DNA from: Pseudokineococcus lusitanus
Lineage (GTDB): Bacteria > Actinomycetota > Actinomycetes > Actinomycetales > Quadrisphaeraceae
Direction: 5' to 3'
Assembly: GCF_003751265.1 (NCBI RefSeq)
Contig: NZ_RJKN01000001.1
Coordinates: 496,001-560,000 of the forward strand
DNA length: 64,000 bases
Shown here: positions 1 to 8,468 of the stretch, piece after piece
How the letters are laid out: each line of letters starts with the position of its first letter
Numbering within the stretch: the stretch's first letter is position 1
Made by a program: the position numbers and the translations under genes
Notes under the pieces: model-generated
What the model was told of the DNA's origin: nothing
The model's database searches: none
What the model saw: the letters and a program-made list of their open reading frames with translations, nothing else

Positions 1-464
1 ACGACGCGACGGCCCGCCTCGTCGCGCGGACCGTCGACGGCGTCCGCCACGACTACGAGGCCCTGCGCTTCAACACCGCGCTCGCCAAGGTCATCGAGCT
101 CAACAACCACCTCGTCAAGCGCGGCAGCACGCCGCGCGCGGTGGCCGAGCAGCTCGTCCTGCTCGTCGCCCCGCTCGCCCCGCACGTGGCCGAGGAGCTG
201 TGGGAGCGGCTCGGGCACAGCACGTCCCTCGTGCACGAGGCCTTCCCCGAGGTCAACCCGGCCCTGCTCGTCGAGGACGAGGTGACGGCCGTCGTCCAGG
301 TCCGCGGCAAGGTGCGCGCCCGCCTGCAGGTGCCCGCGGGCATCGGCGAGGACGAGCTGCGCGAGCGCGCCCTGGCCGACCCGGCCGTGCAGCGGGTGAT
401 CGGCGACGCCGAGGTCCGCAAGGTCGTCGTGCGGCCGCCGACGCTCGTCAACGTCGTCGTCTGA
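1..464 (+). CDS. leuS: Leucyl-tRNA synthetase, C-terminal fragment
   Basis: Only the last ~153 codons lie in the window; the reading frame is open from base 3 and ends in TGA at 462-464. The product charges tRNA-Leu in the cytoplasm. What is visible is the helical anticodon-binding domain (a stretch with FNTALAKVIELNN and LVLLVAPLAPHVAEELW) and the small C-terminal domain (VQVRGKVRARLQVP, then VRKVVVRPPTLVNVVV), both characteristic of bacterial LeuRS. The catalytic HIGH/KMSKS part lies upstream of the window. A converging gene starts its 3' end 50 bp further on. Confidence 0.93.
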   Translation, partial: DATARLVARTVDGVRHDYEALRFNTALAKVIELNNHLVKRGSTPRAVAEQLVLLVAPLAPHVAEELWERLGHSTSLVHEAFPEVNPALLVEDEVTAVVQVRGKVRARLQVPAGIGEDELRERALADPAVQRVIGDAEVRKVVVRPPTLVNVVV

Positions 465-514
465 GCGCCCCGTCCGGCGCGGTCCCCGGGGACCGCGCCG
501 GACGCGGCCGGGCG

Positions 515-1432
515 TCAGCCCCGCGGGACCATGACGCCGGCCAGCTCGTCCGCGTAGCCGGCCAGCGCCGCCGTCGCCGCGGGCAGCACCGCCCGCGCCC
601 GCTCCCGGGCCTCCTCGGTGAGCGCCTCGGCGAGCGCCGCGTGGACCCGCTCCGTCGTCACCTCGTGCGGCAGCAGCACGGGCCAGCCGAGCGCCTCCGC
701 CTGCGCGGCCACCTTGGCGCCGCCGTCGACGGGGTCGAGCGCGACGACGGGCACGCCGTTCTTCAGCGCGAGGACCATGCCGTGCAGCCGGCTCGAGACG
801 ACGGCGTCGAAGCGGCGCAGCAGCGACTCGACCTGGGCGGCCGTCGAGGGCACGTGCGGCTCCCCCGTCGCGAGCCGGGTGTCGAACGCCACGACGGCGG
901 GCGGCCCCGCCGGCCCGGGCGCCGACGCCAGCGCCGGACGGACGACGTCGTGGACGAGGTCGTGGCGCTGGCGGTCGGCGTACTCGTCCTGACGGTTGGC
1001 CGTGCAGAGCCCGACGACGGGGACGGCGGGGACGGGCACGAGCAACGAGGTGTCGGGACGCGGCGGGCCGTCGCCGTCCCGGGCGAGGGCCGCGTGCAGC
1101 GGCGCGAGCCCGCCGACGAGGGACACGTCCACGCCGACGAACCGGGCGTGCGCGAAGCGGTCGGCCACGCGCTGCAGCTGGCGTCCGCGGGCGGGCCCGC
1201 ACACCCACAGGACGACGTCGTAGCGCCGCGGGTCGACGGCCAGGAGGTCCACGCTCTCGGCGTCGTCGGGCGCGAAGGTGCGCGTCATCGCGACGTCGTG
1301 CGCGACGCCGAGGGCCTGCAGGTGCGCGACGGCCGCGTCCCGGGCGAGCAGGTCGCCCGCGGTGATCTCGCCGTCGGGGACGCTGAACCAGCCGGTGACG
1401 AGGACGCGACGGGGCGGGGCGGGGGTGCTCAC
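515..1432 (-). CDS. Polysaccharide pyruvyl transferase family protein
   Basis: A 305-residue protein. Near residues 200-225 it carries the pattern FDAVVSSRLHGMVLALKNG followed by PVVALD, the signature of the polysaccharide pyruvyl transferase fold (GT-B-like), in which the R-x-H contacts the donor. Family members transfer pyruvate from PEP to cell-surface sugars, but many actinobacterial members have no assigned acceptor and this one has no glycan genes beside it. I chose the GTG at 1432, which has GGGAG about 10 nt upstream; a start at 1468 would add 12 Arg-rich residues without a better ribosome site. Specific substrate unknown. Confidence 0.75.
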   Translation of the reverse strand: MSTPAPPRRVLVTGWFSVPDGEITAGDLLARDAAVAHLQALGVAHDVAMTRTFAPDDAESVDLLAVDPRRYDVVLWVCGPARGRQLQRVADRFAHARFVGVDVSLVGGLAPLHAALARDGDGPPRPDTSLLVPVPAVPVVGLCTANRQDEYADRQRHDLVHDVVRPALASAPGPAGPPAVVAFDTRLATGEPHVPSTAAQVESLLRRFDAVVSSRLHGMVLALKNGVPVVALDPVDGGAKVAAQAEALGWPVLLPHEVTTERVHAALAEALTEEARERARAVLPAATAALAGYADELAGVMVPRG

Positions 1433-1564
1433 GGCGGGCACGCTCCCACGGGCGCGGGCCCGCGGCACGACGGGCCCTCGGACGCCCGTGGGCCGGGACC
1501 GCCTGCGGCAGCGGGTGTCCGGTCGTCCGCCCCGGGCGACGGTGCCCGGGGCGGACGTCGGCGG

Positions 1565-1741
1565 TCAGGCGAGGGTGAGGATGCGGCCGCGGACGGCCTC
1601 GACGAGCTCGGCAGGCACCTCGGCCAGGCCGTGGTCGTCCCGGGCGTGGGCGCCGACGGAGCCGAGGATGTCGGCCTCGGTCGGGGCGGTGAAGGTCTTG
1701 CGACAACCGGGGACGACGTCGCCGCACGCGAACTGCTTCAT
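1565..1741 (-). CDS. DUF1059 family small protein
   Basis: A 58-residue protein starting MKQFACGDVVPGC, with the second conserved block EADILGSVGAHARDDHGL typical of DUF1059. The paired Cys residues (6 and 13) and His33/His37 look like a possible metal-binding set; this is inference, as the family has no established function. The start is well supported: AGGAGG lies 10 nt before the ATG. It is shorter than most annotated genes here and overlaps nothing. It sits downstream of the EAL gene on the same strand with 46 bp between them and may share its transcript. Confidence 0.8.
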   Translation of the reverse strand: MKQFACGDVVPGCRKTFTAPTEADILGSVGAHARDDHGLAEVPAELVEAVRGRILTLA

Positions 1742-1787
1742 GGCTGGTGCCTCCTGACGGGGGCCGACCCTCGGCCCCACCTCCCGC

Positions 1788-3023
1788 TCATCGGCCGGCG
1801 GACGCCCCGGCCATGGCGGCGAGGCGGCCGACCACCCGTTCGGCGCGGACGAGGCCGACGGCGCGGCCGACGTCGTCCACGACGACGACGGGGTCGAACC
1901 GGCAGCCGGCCGGGCGGGCGACGAGGCGCAGCGCGAGCTCGACGACGTCGTCCGTCGCCCGCGTGCGCAGGGAGACCGGCGCGACACGGTGGCCGTCGCC
2001 GTCCGGCAGCAGCAGCTCGGCCGGGTGCGCGTGGTCGTCGAGCCGCAGGCCCGCCTCCCCCACGGCGAGGACGAGCGGCAGGCCGGCGGTCGGGTCCTCG
2101 CAGCGGACGGCCTCGACGAGGCTCGCGACGCTCTCCACGAGGGACTGCCGAGCGGCCGACGCCCGCAGGCGGGCGGCGACGGCGGGGTCGAGGGACGCGA
2201 AGCCCGGCGTCGGGCGGCCCAGGAGGTAGCCCTGCGCGAGGGGGACGCCGAGGCGGACGAAGGCGTCCATCTCGTCCCACGTCTCGACGCCCTCGGCGAG
2301 GAGCCACGCGTCGAGGCGGCCGGCCAGCTCGCCGAGCATCTCCGCGAGCGCGAGCTTCGCTTCGTCGAGGTGGACGTCGGCGACGAGCGCCCGGTCCAGC
2401 TTGACGACGTGCGGGCGCATGGACGTCAGCTGCTGCAGGCCGGAGTACCCCGAGCCGGCGTCGTCGAGCGCCACGAGCGCGCCGCGGGCGTGCAGCACGT
2501 CCCGCAGCTCGACGACGGGCGTGAGGTCGGTGACGGCGGTGTGCTCGGTGAGCTCGAGGACGAGGGGCGACAGGTCGCCGGCGGCCAGGAGCAGGTCGCG
2601 CAGGGCGGGCTCGACGAGCAGGTGCGGGCTGACGTTGACGGTGAGGAAGCAGTTGTCCGGCAGGTCGGCCCGCATCTCCAGGGCCCGGGCGACGACGACG
2701 GCCTCGAGCTCGGCGCCCACGCCGAGGCGGTCCGCCGCGGCGAACCACAGGTCCGGGGTGAGGTGCCGCGGGCCCGCGAAGCGCGACAGCAGCTCGTAGC
2801 CCGCGACGACGGCGCCGGCGACGTCGACGATCGGCTGGGCGACGAGCGTGAGGCGGGACGGGTCCGCCAGCACCTCGGCGACGAGCGCCGGCCAGTCGGG
2901 CCCCAGCCGCTCGCCCGCCGGGGCGGTGGGCTGGGACGGCACGCCGGGCACCGCCGCGGCGGGCGCCGCCGCCGGCACCGGGCCCCCGGCCGAGGGGGCG
3001 GGCGGGCCGGGGACGGTCGTCAT
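1788..3023 (-). CDS. EAL-domain cyclic di-GMP phosphodiesterase
   Basis: 411 residues. After a Pro/Ala-rich leader (about 1-40) comes an EAL domain (about 50-290). The residues that bind metal and c-di-GMP appear present: the ELL motif (E77), N130 in TVNVSP, ELTE (157-160), the DD pair 187-188 in ALDDAGSGYSG, K208 in VVKLD, E244 in LLAEGVET and Q264 in AQGYLLGR. It should therefore hydrolyse c-di-GMP to pGpG. The C-terminus (about 300-411) contains DPVVVVDDVGRAVGLV, which resembles half of a CBS domain. No transmembrane segment is seen, so it is probably cytosolic. A GGDEF protein sits far away at about 40.5 kb. Confidence 0.85.
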   Translation of the reverse strand: MTTVPGPPAPSAGGPVPAAAPAAAVPGVPSQPTAPAGERLGPDWPALVAEVLADPSRLTLVAQPIVDVAGAVVAGYELLSRFAGPRHLTPDLWFAAADRLGVGAELEAVVVARALEMRADLPDNCFLTVNVSPHLLVEPALRDLLLAAGDLSPLVLELTEHTAVTDLTPVVELRDVLHARGALVALDDAGSGYSGLQQLTSMRPHVVKLDRALVADVHLDEAKLALAEMLGELAGRLDAWLLAEGVETWDEMDAFVRLGVPLAQGYLLGRPTPGFASLDPAVAARLRASAARQSLVESVASLVEAVRCEDPTAGLPLVLAVGEAGLRLDDHAHPAELLLPDGDGHRVAPVSLRTRATDDVVELALRLVARPAGCRFDPVVVVDDVGRAVGLVRAERVVGRLAAMAGASAGR

Positions 3024-3099
3024 GCCCGCCCATCGGCACGGAGGGGGCCGGACCGGAGGGCTCCGGGCGACGTCCGCCCGGTCGGGCGCCCGCCGGGCC

Positions 3100-5070
3100 T
3101 CAGCCGCCGGGCGTCGCCGGCGGTGCCGTGGCCCCCGCGCCGTCGGCCCCCGGCTCCCCCGTGCCGTCGTCGAGCGGCTGCCCCTCCTCGTCGAGCGCCG
3201 GCTGCCCCGGGGCGCCCGCCACGTCGTCCGGGTCGACGGGCTCGCCGTCCTCGGTCGCCGGCGGCAGCAGCGAGGGCGGCGCCGCGGCGACGTCGGTGGC
3301 CTGCGCCTCGGGCTCGGGCCAGGCCTGCCACGGGCTGACGGTCACCTCGGCCTGCGGCGAGGCGGTGACGAGGCGCCAGGACAGCAGGCGTCCGTCCTCG
3401 CGGTCGAACCGGAGCAGCGTCGCCTCGGCCGTGCCGTTGAGCGGGCCGACCGTCAGCTGGTTGAGCACGGCACCCGCCGTGCTCGAGCTGATGTAGCGGA
3501 TCCCCCGGCCGACCTGCTCCGGGTCCGTGCGCACGTGGTAGTGCCCGGAGACCGACGCCGGGACGCAGCCCTGCTCGAGCGACGGGGCGGCGATGGAGGC
3601 GTCGTGGATCAGCAGGAGGTCGACGTCGCCGTCGTCGCACGCCCTCGTCGCGAGCTCGTCGGCGAGCCCGCCGGCCGTCGGGGCCTCGGCGGTCGCCTCC
3701 GTGCCGGCGAGCAGCCGGGTGGCGCGGGGGTCCGGCGCCCCGAGCAGGCGCAGCCCCTCGACCTCGACGACGTCGCCCTCGAGGACGGTCCAGCCCGCCG
3801 CGCGCTCCTGCGCGGCCGTGTCGGCGCTGTCGTGGTTGCCGTCGGCGACGACGACGGGCAGGTCGCCCAGCGCCGAGGCGAAGGCGGTGACGCAGGTCTG
3901 CTCGACCGACGAGCCGTTCATCGTCGTGTCGCCGGCGTTGAGCACGAGGTCGGCGCCGCCCAGGGCCGCCACCCGGGCGACCGGGCCGGCCATGCCGACG
4001 TTGCAGTGGAGGTCGCTGATGACGAGGGCCGTGACGACCTCGTCGTCGAGGGGGTCCTCGACCTCCCCGGCCGGCAGCTCCGCGTCCTCGACGAGGTCGT
4101 CCTCGTCGCCGTCGGACGAGCCGGTGGCGGTGGGGGCCGTGGCCGTCGTCGGCGACGCCGTCGGCTCCTCCACGCCCCGGGCCGCGAGCGCCGCCGCGAC
4201 GGCCGGGTCGTCGGGCGACGCGGCCGCCCAGGCCCGCTCGAGGTCGGTCGTCACCGCCGCGTAGAAGGCGTCGTTCTCCTCGACCTGCTCGGTGACGAAG
4301 CCCGCGACGAGGTCGACGACGCCGGCCAGGCGGCCGGTCACGCGGGCGCCCTCGAGCGGGGTCCCGTCGAGGACGGGGAAGGCGCCGCTGCCCGCGGCGT
4401 CGCGCTGCGCCTGCGGGCGCAGGCCCGCGGCGACGACGGCGCCCACGAGGGCGACGACGAGGACGACCGCGAGCCAGACCCGGTGGCGCCGCCCGAGCGC
4501 GAGCAGCTCCGCGCGCCGCCCGCGGCCGAGCAGGGCCCGGCCGACCAGCGTGACCGCGACGAGGCCGCCCCAGGTGAGCAGCCAGCGCTGCACCGCGTCG
4601 GCCACGAGGCCCTGGGTGACGACGTCGAGGGTCGCCTGGGGCGCCGTGAAGAGCTGCAGGTACCCCTGGAGGTCACCGCCGAGCAGCTCGACGACGCTCG
4701 TGGAGGCGCCGACCTCCGTGAGGTCGGCGGGGATCTCGGCGACGGCGACATCGACGCCCAGGTGCAGCGGCAGCGGGGCGTCGAGGACGAGCGCCCCCAG
4801 CGGCCCGAGGTCGACGGAGACCTCGCCGTCGGTCGTCACGGCGTAGGTGGCCACGTGCGGCCCGAGGCTGGCCGTCGTCCGCGCGGACGTCACCCCGAAG
4901 ACGGCGGCGACGAGGCCCAGCGCCGCGACGAGCGCGACCCACCCGGCGACGACCCGCCCGCGGGGGCGGCGCCACCGGCGGGACCGCCCCGGGAGGGCGC
5001 CGTCGTCCGCGGCGTCGCCCTCCGGGACGTCGGGGGCGCTGGGGTCGGGAGCGGGCGAGGCGGGTGGCAC
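3100..5070 (-). CDS. Membrane-anchored metallophosphoesterase
   Basis: About 656 residues. There are two hydrophobic segments: one near residues 40-63 (VVAGWVALVAALGLVAAVFG) and one around 165-185 (VWLAVVLVVALVGAVVAAGL). A calcineurin-like phosphoesterase domain follows (about 330-580) with all metal motifs: VISDLHCN, LNAGDT, ADGNHDS, LLLIHDAS and SGHYH. The C-terminal ~80 residues are acidic and Pro-rich. The substrate cannot be read from sequence. I prefer the GTG at 5070 because the gene next upstream has an almost identical initiation region; a GTG at 5130, overlapping the glutaminase stop by 4 bp, is the alternative. It is probably co-transcribed with the glutaminase gene. Confidence 0.82.
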   Translation of the reverse strand: MPPASPAPDPSAPDVPEGDAADDGALPGRSRRWRRPRGRVVAGWVALVAALGLVAAVFGVTSARTTASLGPHVATYAVTTDGEVSVDLGPLGALVLDAPLPLHLGVDVAVAEIPADLTEVGASTSVVELLGGDLQGYLQLFTAPQATLDVVTQGLVADAVQRWLLTWGGLVAVTLVGRALLGRGRRAELLALGRRHRVWLAVVLVVALVGAVVAAGLRPQAQRDAAGSGAFPVLDGTPLEGARVTGRLAGVVDLVAGFVTEQVEENDAFYAAVTTDLERAWAAASPDDPAVAAALAARGVEEPTASPTTATAPTATGSSDGDEDDLVEDAELPAGEVEDPLDDEVVTALVISDLHCNVGMAGPVARVAALGGADLVLNAGDTTMNGSSVEQTCVTAFASALGDLPVVVADGNHDSADTAAQERAAGWTVLEGDVVEVEGLRLLGAPDPRATRLLAGTEATAEAPTAGGLADELATRACDDGDVDLLLIHDASIAAPSLEQGCVPASVSGHYHVRTDPEQVGRGIRYISSSTAGAVLNQLTVGPLNGTAEATLLRFDREDGRLLSWRLVTASPQAEVTVSPWQAWPEPEAQATDVAAAPPSLLPPATEDGEPVDPDDVAGAPGQPALDEEGQPLDDGTGEPGADGAGATAPPATPGG

Positions 5071-5126
5071 CGCCCGATGGTGGCGTGCCGCCGTCGCGCA
5101 GGCCACCTCGCCCCGGCGGGTGCGCG

Positions 5127-6977
5127 TCACGCCGCGTCCGCGGCGGCCACCTCCCGCGCCAGCCGCGCCGCCCGGGCGGTCGCCCCGTCCGCCAGCGCCC
5201 GCCACAGGCCCGCCGCCGTGCGCGGGTGGTCCCGCCCGAGGTCGTCGAGCGCCGCCGCGTCGAGGACGAGGAGCCGCACGTCCCCGTCCGCCGTCGCGGG
5301 CACGCCGCCGTCGTCCACCGGCGGCAGGGGCAGGCCGGGGCCGCCCGCGCAGGTCCCGGCGCCGAAGGACGCCGGCGCCCCCGGCGCCGGGGGGCCCGCG
5401 GGCCGCACCGTGCCCGCCAGGACGAGGTGGAGCGCCGCGGGGTCGAGCGCCACCGCCTCGCCGTCGGCGGCGGTCACCGCCGTGCCCGCCGCGACGACGG
5501 CCGCGGCGTCGTCGAGGGCGGTGAGGAGGGGGTGGTCGCCGGGCCCAGGCGCCGCCGACGTGCCGTCCTCCCGTGCCGCGTGCCGGCGCAGCAGCTCCTC
5601 CTCGGCGGCCACGACGGCTCCCTCCCGGTCCCCGTGCACGGCCGCGGCCGGCTCCCGCCCGTCGAGGGCCGCCGCGAGGAGGCCCTCCGGGTCGACGACG
5701 AGCACGCGCCGCCCGTCCTCGGCCAGGACGGCGGCGAGGTCGTCGAGGAGGCGGGCGGCGGCGGGCAGCAGCTCGTCGACGGCCCGGAGGTCGAGCACGA
5801 CGACGTCGAGGTCCTCCCCCGCCCTCTCGACGAGGCGGACCGCCCGCTCGGCGGCCGCCACCCCCACGTCGCCGTGGAGCACGTGGACGGGCGCCCGCGG
5901 TCCGACCCGGGTCAGCAGCCGGGCGTCCTCCACCGGGCGCGGGCGCAGGGAGGGCCGGCGCGCCACGTCGGTCGAGGTCCGCAGCGGCGCTCGCGCCGCC
6001 CGTCGCACGTGGAGCGCGTGCAGGTCGAGCCCGCCCGACAGGCGTCGGACGGCCTCGAGCCCGCGGACGCTGCGCCCGTGCGGGTCCAGGCGCGGCGACC
6101 AGGCGGCGAGCCCCACCTCGGCGGGCGCGACGGCCAGGAGGCCGCCGCAGATGCCGCTCTTGGCCGGCATGCCGACGGTCGCCGCCCAGTCCCCGGCGGC
6201 GTCGTACATGCCGCAGGTGAGCATGACCGCCAGCACCTGACGGACGACGTCGACCTCGAGCACCCGCTCCCCCGTCGACGGGTGCACGCCGCCGGCCGCG
6301 AGGGTCGCCCCGACGACGGCCAGGTCCCGGGCGTCGACGAGGACGGCGCACTGCCGCGCGTACGCCGCGACGGCCTCCTCCGGGTCGTCGACGCCGAGCA
6401 TCCCGTGCGCCGAGAGCAGGTGCGCCAGCGCGCGGTTGCGCCGCCCGGAGGCGAGCTCGGCCGCGGCGGCCTCCTCGTCGACGACGAGCTCGTGCCCCGC
6501 CAGCCGGGACAGCAGGTCCCGCAGCCGCTCCGAGCGCTCGGCGGCGTCGCCGGCGCGGACGAGGGACGTCGTCGCGAGGGCCCCCGCGTTGATCATCGGG
6601 TTGCGGGGCCGGTCGGTGCCGGCCTCGAGGCTGATGGCGTCGTAGGCCTCCCCCGACGGCTCGACGCCGACGTGGGCGGCCACCTCGTCGGCGCCGCGGT
6701 CGGCGAGCGCGAGGGCGTAGGCGAAGGGCTTGGAGAGCGACTGCACCGTGAAGGGCCGCCGGCTGTCGCCGACCTCGTGGACGTGCCCGTCCAGCGTGGC
6801 CAGCGCGACGCCGAAGAGCTCCGGGTCCGCGTCGGCGAGCTGGGGGACGTCGTCGGCGACCTCGCCGGTGCGGTGCCCGCGGCAGGCCTCGAGCGCGTCC
6901 TGCAGGCGGGCCGTGACGAGGGGCGGCCGGTCGGACCGGGCCGGGGGAGGGACGGGGGGCGACGCGGCGGGTGGCAC
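5127..6977 (-). CDS. glsA: Glutaminase A fused to STAS and cNMP-binding-like domains
   Basis: About 616 residues. Residues ~20-315 are a serine-dependent beta-lactamase-fold glutaminase: QSLSKPF holds the SxxK pair (S80, K83), with RNPMINAGALA, CGMYDAAGDWA and VGMPAKSGICGG further on. It hydrolyses glutamine to glutamate and ammonia. Residues ~340-430 form a STAS-like fold (VVVLDLRAVDELL, then RRVLVVDPEG). The last ~170 residues resemble a degenerate cyclic-nucleotide-binding barrel; both assignments of the tail are by pattern only. The length is about twice that of stand-alone GlsA. Start choice is uncertain among GTGs at 6992, 6989 and 6977; the last matches the downstream gene's start context. 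Confidence 0.85.
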   Translation of the reverse strand: MPPAASPPVPPPARSDRPPLVTARLQDALEACRGHRTGEVADDVPQLADADPELFGVALATLDGHVHEVGDSRRPFTVQSLSKPFAYALALADRGADEVAAHVGVEPSGEAYDAISLEAGTDRPRNPMINAGALATTSLVRAGDAAERSERLRDLLSRLAGHELVVDEEAAAAELASGRRNRALAHLLSAHGMLGVDDPEEAVAAYARQCAVLVDARDLAVVGATLAAGGVHPSTGERVLEVDVVRQVLAVMLTCGMYDAAGDWAATVGMPAKSGICGGLLAVAPAEVGLAAWSPRLDPHGRSVRGLEAVRRLSGGLDLHALHVRRAARAPLRTSTDVARRPSLRPRPVEDARLLTRVGPRAPVHVLHGDVGVAAAERAVRLVERAGEDLDVVVLDLRAVDELLPAAARLLDDLAAVLAEDGRRVLVVDPEGLLAAALDGREPAAAVHGDREGAVVAAEEELLRRHAAREDGTSAAPGPGDHPLLTALDDAAAVVAAGTAVTAADGEAVALDPAALHLVLAGTVRPAGPPAPGAPASFGAGTCAGGPGLPLPPVDDGGVPATADGDVRLLVLDAAALDDLGRDHPRTAAGLWRALADGATARAARLAREVAAADAA

Positions 6978-7051
6978 CCCCGATGGCACCACGGCCCGTC
7001 CGGCGGGACATCTCGGGCGTGCCCGCCCTCGGGCCGGCCGTCCCCGCACGC

Positions 7052-7089
7052 GACGGAGGCCCGCCCCCCGAGGGGGACGGGCCTCCGTC
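7052..7089 (-). terminator. Terminator behind tRNA-Ala
   Basis: A perfect 12-bp inverted repeat (7052-7063 with 7078-7089, arms gacggaggcccg and its complement) closes a 14-nt loop only 7 bp after the 3' end of tRNA-Ala. There is no U-tract, as usual in high-GC actinomycetes. Confidence 0.75.
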
Positions 7090-7095
7090 GTCCGG

Positions 7096-7168
7096 TGGAG
7101 CTGAGGGGACTCGAACCCCTGACCCCCTCCATGCCATGGAGGTGCGCTACCAGCTGCGCCACAGCCCC
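7096..7168 (-). tRNA. tRNA-Ala (anticodon GGC)
   Basis: The sequence folds as a cloverleaf: acceptor GGGGCTG with CAGCTCC including the G3:U70 wobble pair that identifies alanine tRNAs, D-arm GCGCAGCTGGTAGCGC, anticodon stem CCTCC/GGAGG with loop ATGGCAT (anticodon GGC), and T-loop GTTCGAGTC. Discriminator A73. The CCA end is not encoded (the genome has CCG). Confidence 0.97.
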
Positions 7169-7214
7169 GGACCGCCGCTCGGACCGGCCGGAGCCGCTCG
7201 CGAGGACGGGAGGA

Positions 7215-7244
7215 AGAGTAGCCCGGCACGAGCCGAGCGGCCAA
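7215..7244 (-). promoter_or_regulatory. Promoter of tRNA-Ala
   Basis: TTGGCC (7239-7244) and TACTCT (7215-7220) are 18 nt apart and lie about 47 nt before the tRNA 5' end, fitting a housekeeping sigma-70-type promoter with a short 5' leader. A second, similar copy of the CGGCCAxATCACC stretch occurs about 60 bp upstream, near 7296-7310. Confidence 0.55.
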
Positions 7245-7330
7245 ATCACCACGCGCACGGGCGGCATCCGGCGTCCGTCGGGTCCCGGCCCGCGCCGATC
7301 GGCCACATCACCGCACGGGCCCGCGCGGCG

Positions 7331-8017
7331 TCAGGCGCCCGTCGCGCCCCGGCCCGCGCCGACCTGCGCCGGCACGACGTCGCCCGTGGGCCACGCGCCG
7401 GCGTTGTGCTCGAGCAGGCGCCACGGCACGTCCGTGCCGTCGCCGCGCACGAGGGTGGTCCAGCGGGCGTTGCGCAGGCCCGTCACGAGCGGCGCGGTGC
7501 CCACCGGGAGACCGAGCAGGCGCAGCAGCGCCGAGCCCAGGGAACCGCCGTGGCCCACGCAGACGAGCACCTCGCCGTCGGCCAGGTCCGCCGCGTGCTC
7601 CTCGACGGCCTCGGCCACACGGGCACCGGCCGCGGCGCGGCTCTCCCCGCCCCCGGCGGCCACGTCCTCCCCCGCGAGCCAGGCGCGGTGCAGGTCCGGC
7701 CACCCCTGCTCGATCTCGCTGCGGCGCAGGCCCTGCCACTCGCCGCCGTGCACCTCGCGGAGCCGCGGGTCGACCAGCACGGGCATCCCGGCGGCCAGCG
7801 CCAGCGCGCCGGCCGTCCCGCTCGCCCGCTGCAGGTCCGAGCTGACGAGCCGCACGGGCCGGCGGTGCAGCAGCACGGCGGCGGCCTCGCGCGCCTGCTC
7901 GGCCCCGAGGTCGGTGAGGGGGATGTCGCTGTGGCCCTGCCACCGGCCCTCGGCGTTCCACGCCGTCTGGCCGTGGCGCCACAGCACCACCTGCGGCGGG
8001 GCGCCGCCCCCGCTCAC
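7331..8017 (-). CDS. Histidine phosphatase (phosphoglycerate mutase-like) family protein
   Basis: 228 residues. The catalytic VLWRHGQTAWN motif is near the N-terminus (RHG at about 14-16), and the second catalytic histidine is in VLVCVGHGGSLGSALL. This is the branch-2 histidine phosphatase fold (CobC/GpmB-like). Actinobacterial genomes often place such a gene just after rsfS and it is frequently annotated as a phosphoglycerate mutase; the true substrate is not evident. The GTG start overlaps the rsfS stop by 4 bp, so translation is probably coupled. Confidence 0.88.
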   Translation of the reverse strand: MSGGGAPPQVVLWRHGQTAWNAEGRWQGHSDIPLTDLGAEQAREAAAVLLHRRPVRLVSSDLQRASGTAGALALAAGMPVLVDPRLREVHGGEWQGLRRSEIEQGWPDLHRAWLAGEDVAAGGGESRAAAGARVAEAVEEHAADLADGEVLVCVGHGGSLGSALLRLLGLPVGTAPLVTGLRNARWTTLVRGDGTDVPWRLLEHNAGAWPTGDVVPAQVGAGRGATGA

Positions 8018-8406
8018 GCCTCGTCGCCGGCGCCGCGGCCCGCGGTGACCGAGGCGGGCAGCTCGACGACGGGGCAGTCCTTCCACAGCCGCTCGAGGGC
8101 GTAGAAGCGACGGTCCTCCGTCTGCTGCACGTGCACGACGATCTCGGCGTAGTCCAGCAGGACCCAGCGGGCCTCGGCCAGGCCCTCGCGGCGCAGGGGC
8201 TGGACGCCCATCCCGCGCAGCCGCTCCTCGACGGCGTCCACGACGGCGCGGACCTGCCGGTCGGAGTCGGCGGAGGCGACGACGAAGACGTCGGTGATGA
8301 CGAGCTGCTCGCTGACGTCGAGCGCCAGCACCTCGTCGGCGAGCTTGTCGGCCGCTGCCTCGGCGGCGGCCCTGGCCAGCTCGAGGGCCCGGTCGGTGGC
8401 GGTCAC
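8014..8406 (-). CDS. rsfS: Ribosomal silencing factor RsfS
   Basis: 130 residues, normal length for the family. It shows the conserved RsfS/YbeB core: KLADEVLALDVSEQLVITDVFVVASA, SDRQVRAVVDAVEERL, ARWVLLDYAEIVVHVQ and RRFYALERLWKD. RsfS binds ribosomal protein L14 and blocks subunit joining when nutrients run low. The GTG start has AGGAGG 6 nt upstream. It follows nadD and a small gene, the common nadD-rsfS arrangement. A short GC-rich hairpin (about 8424-8443) lies just before it and may be a leader structure. Confidence 0.95.
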   Translation of the reverse strand: MTATDRALELARAAAEAAADKLADEVLALDVSEQLVITDVFVVASADSDRQVRAVVDAVEERLRGMGVQPLRREGLAEARWVLLDYAEIVVHVQQTEDRRFYALERLWKDCPVVELPASVTAGRGAGDEA

Positions 8407-8468
8407 GTGTGTCCTCCTGACGGGCCGCGGCGTCCGCCGCGGCAGACCCCCAGGGTCTCACGCAGCGC

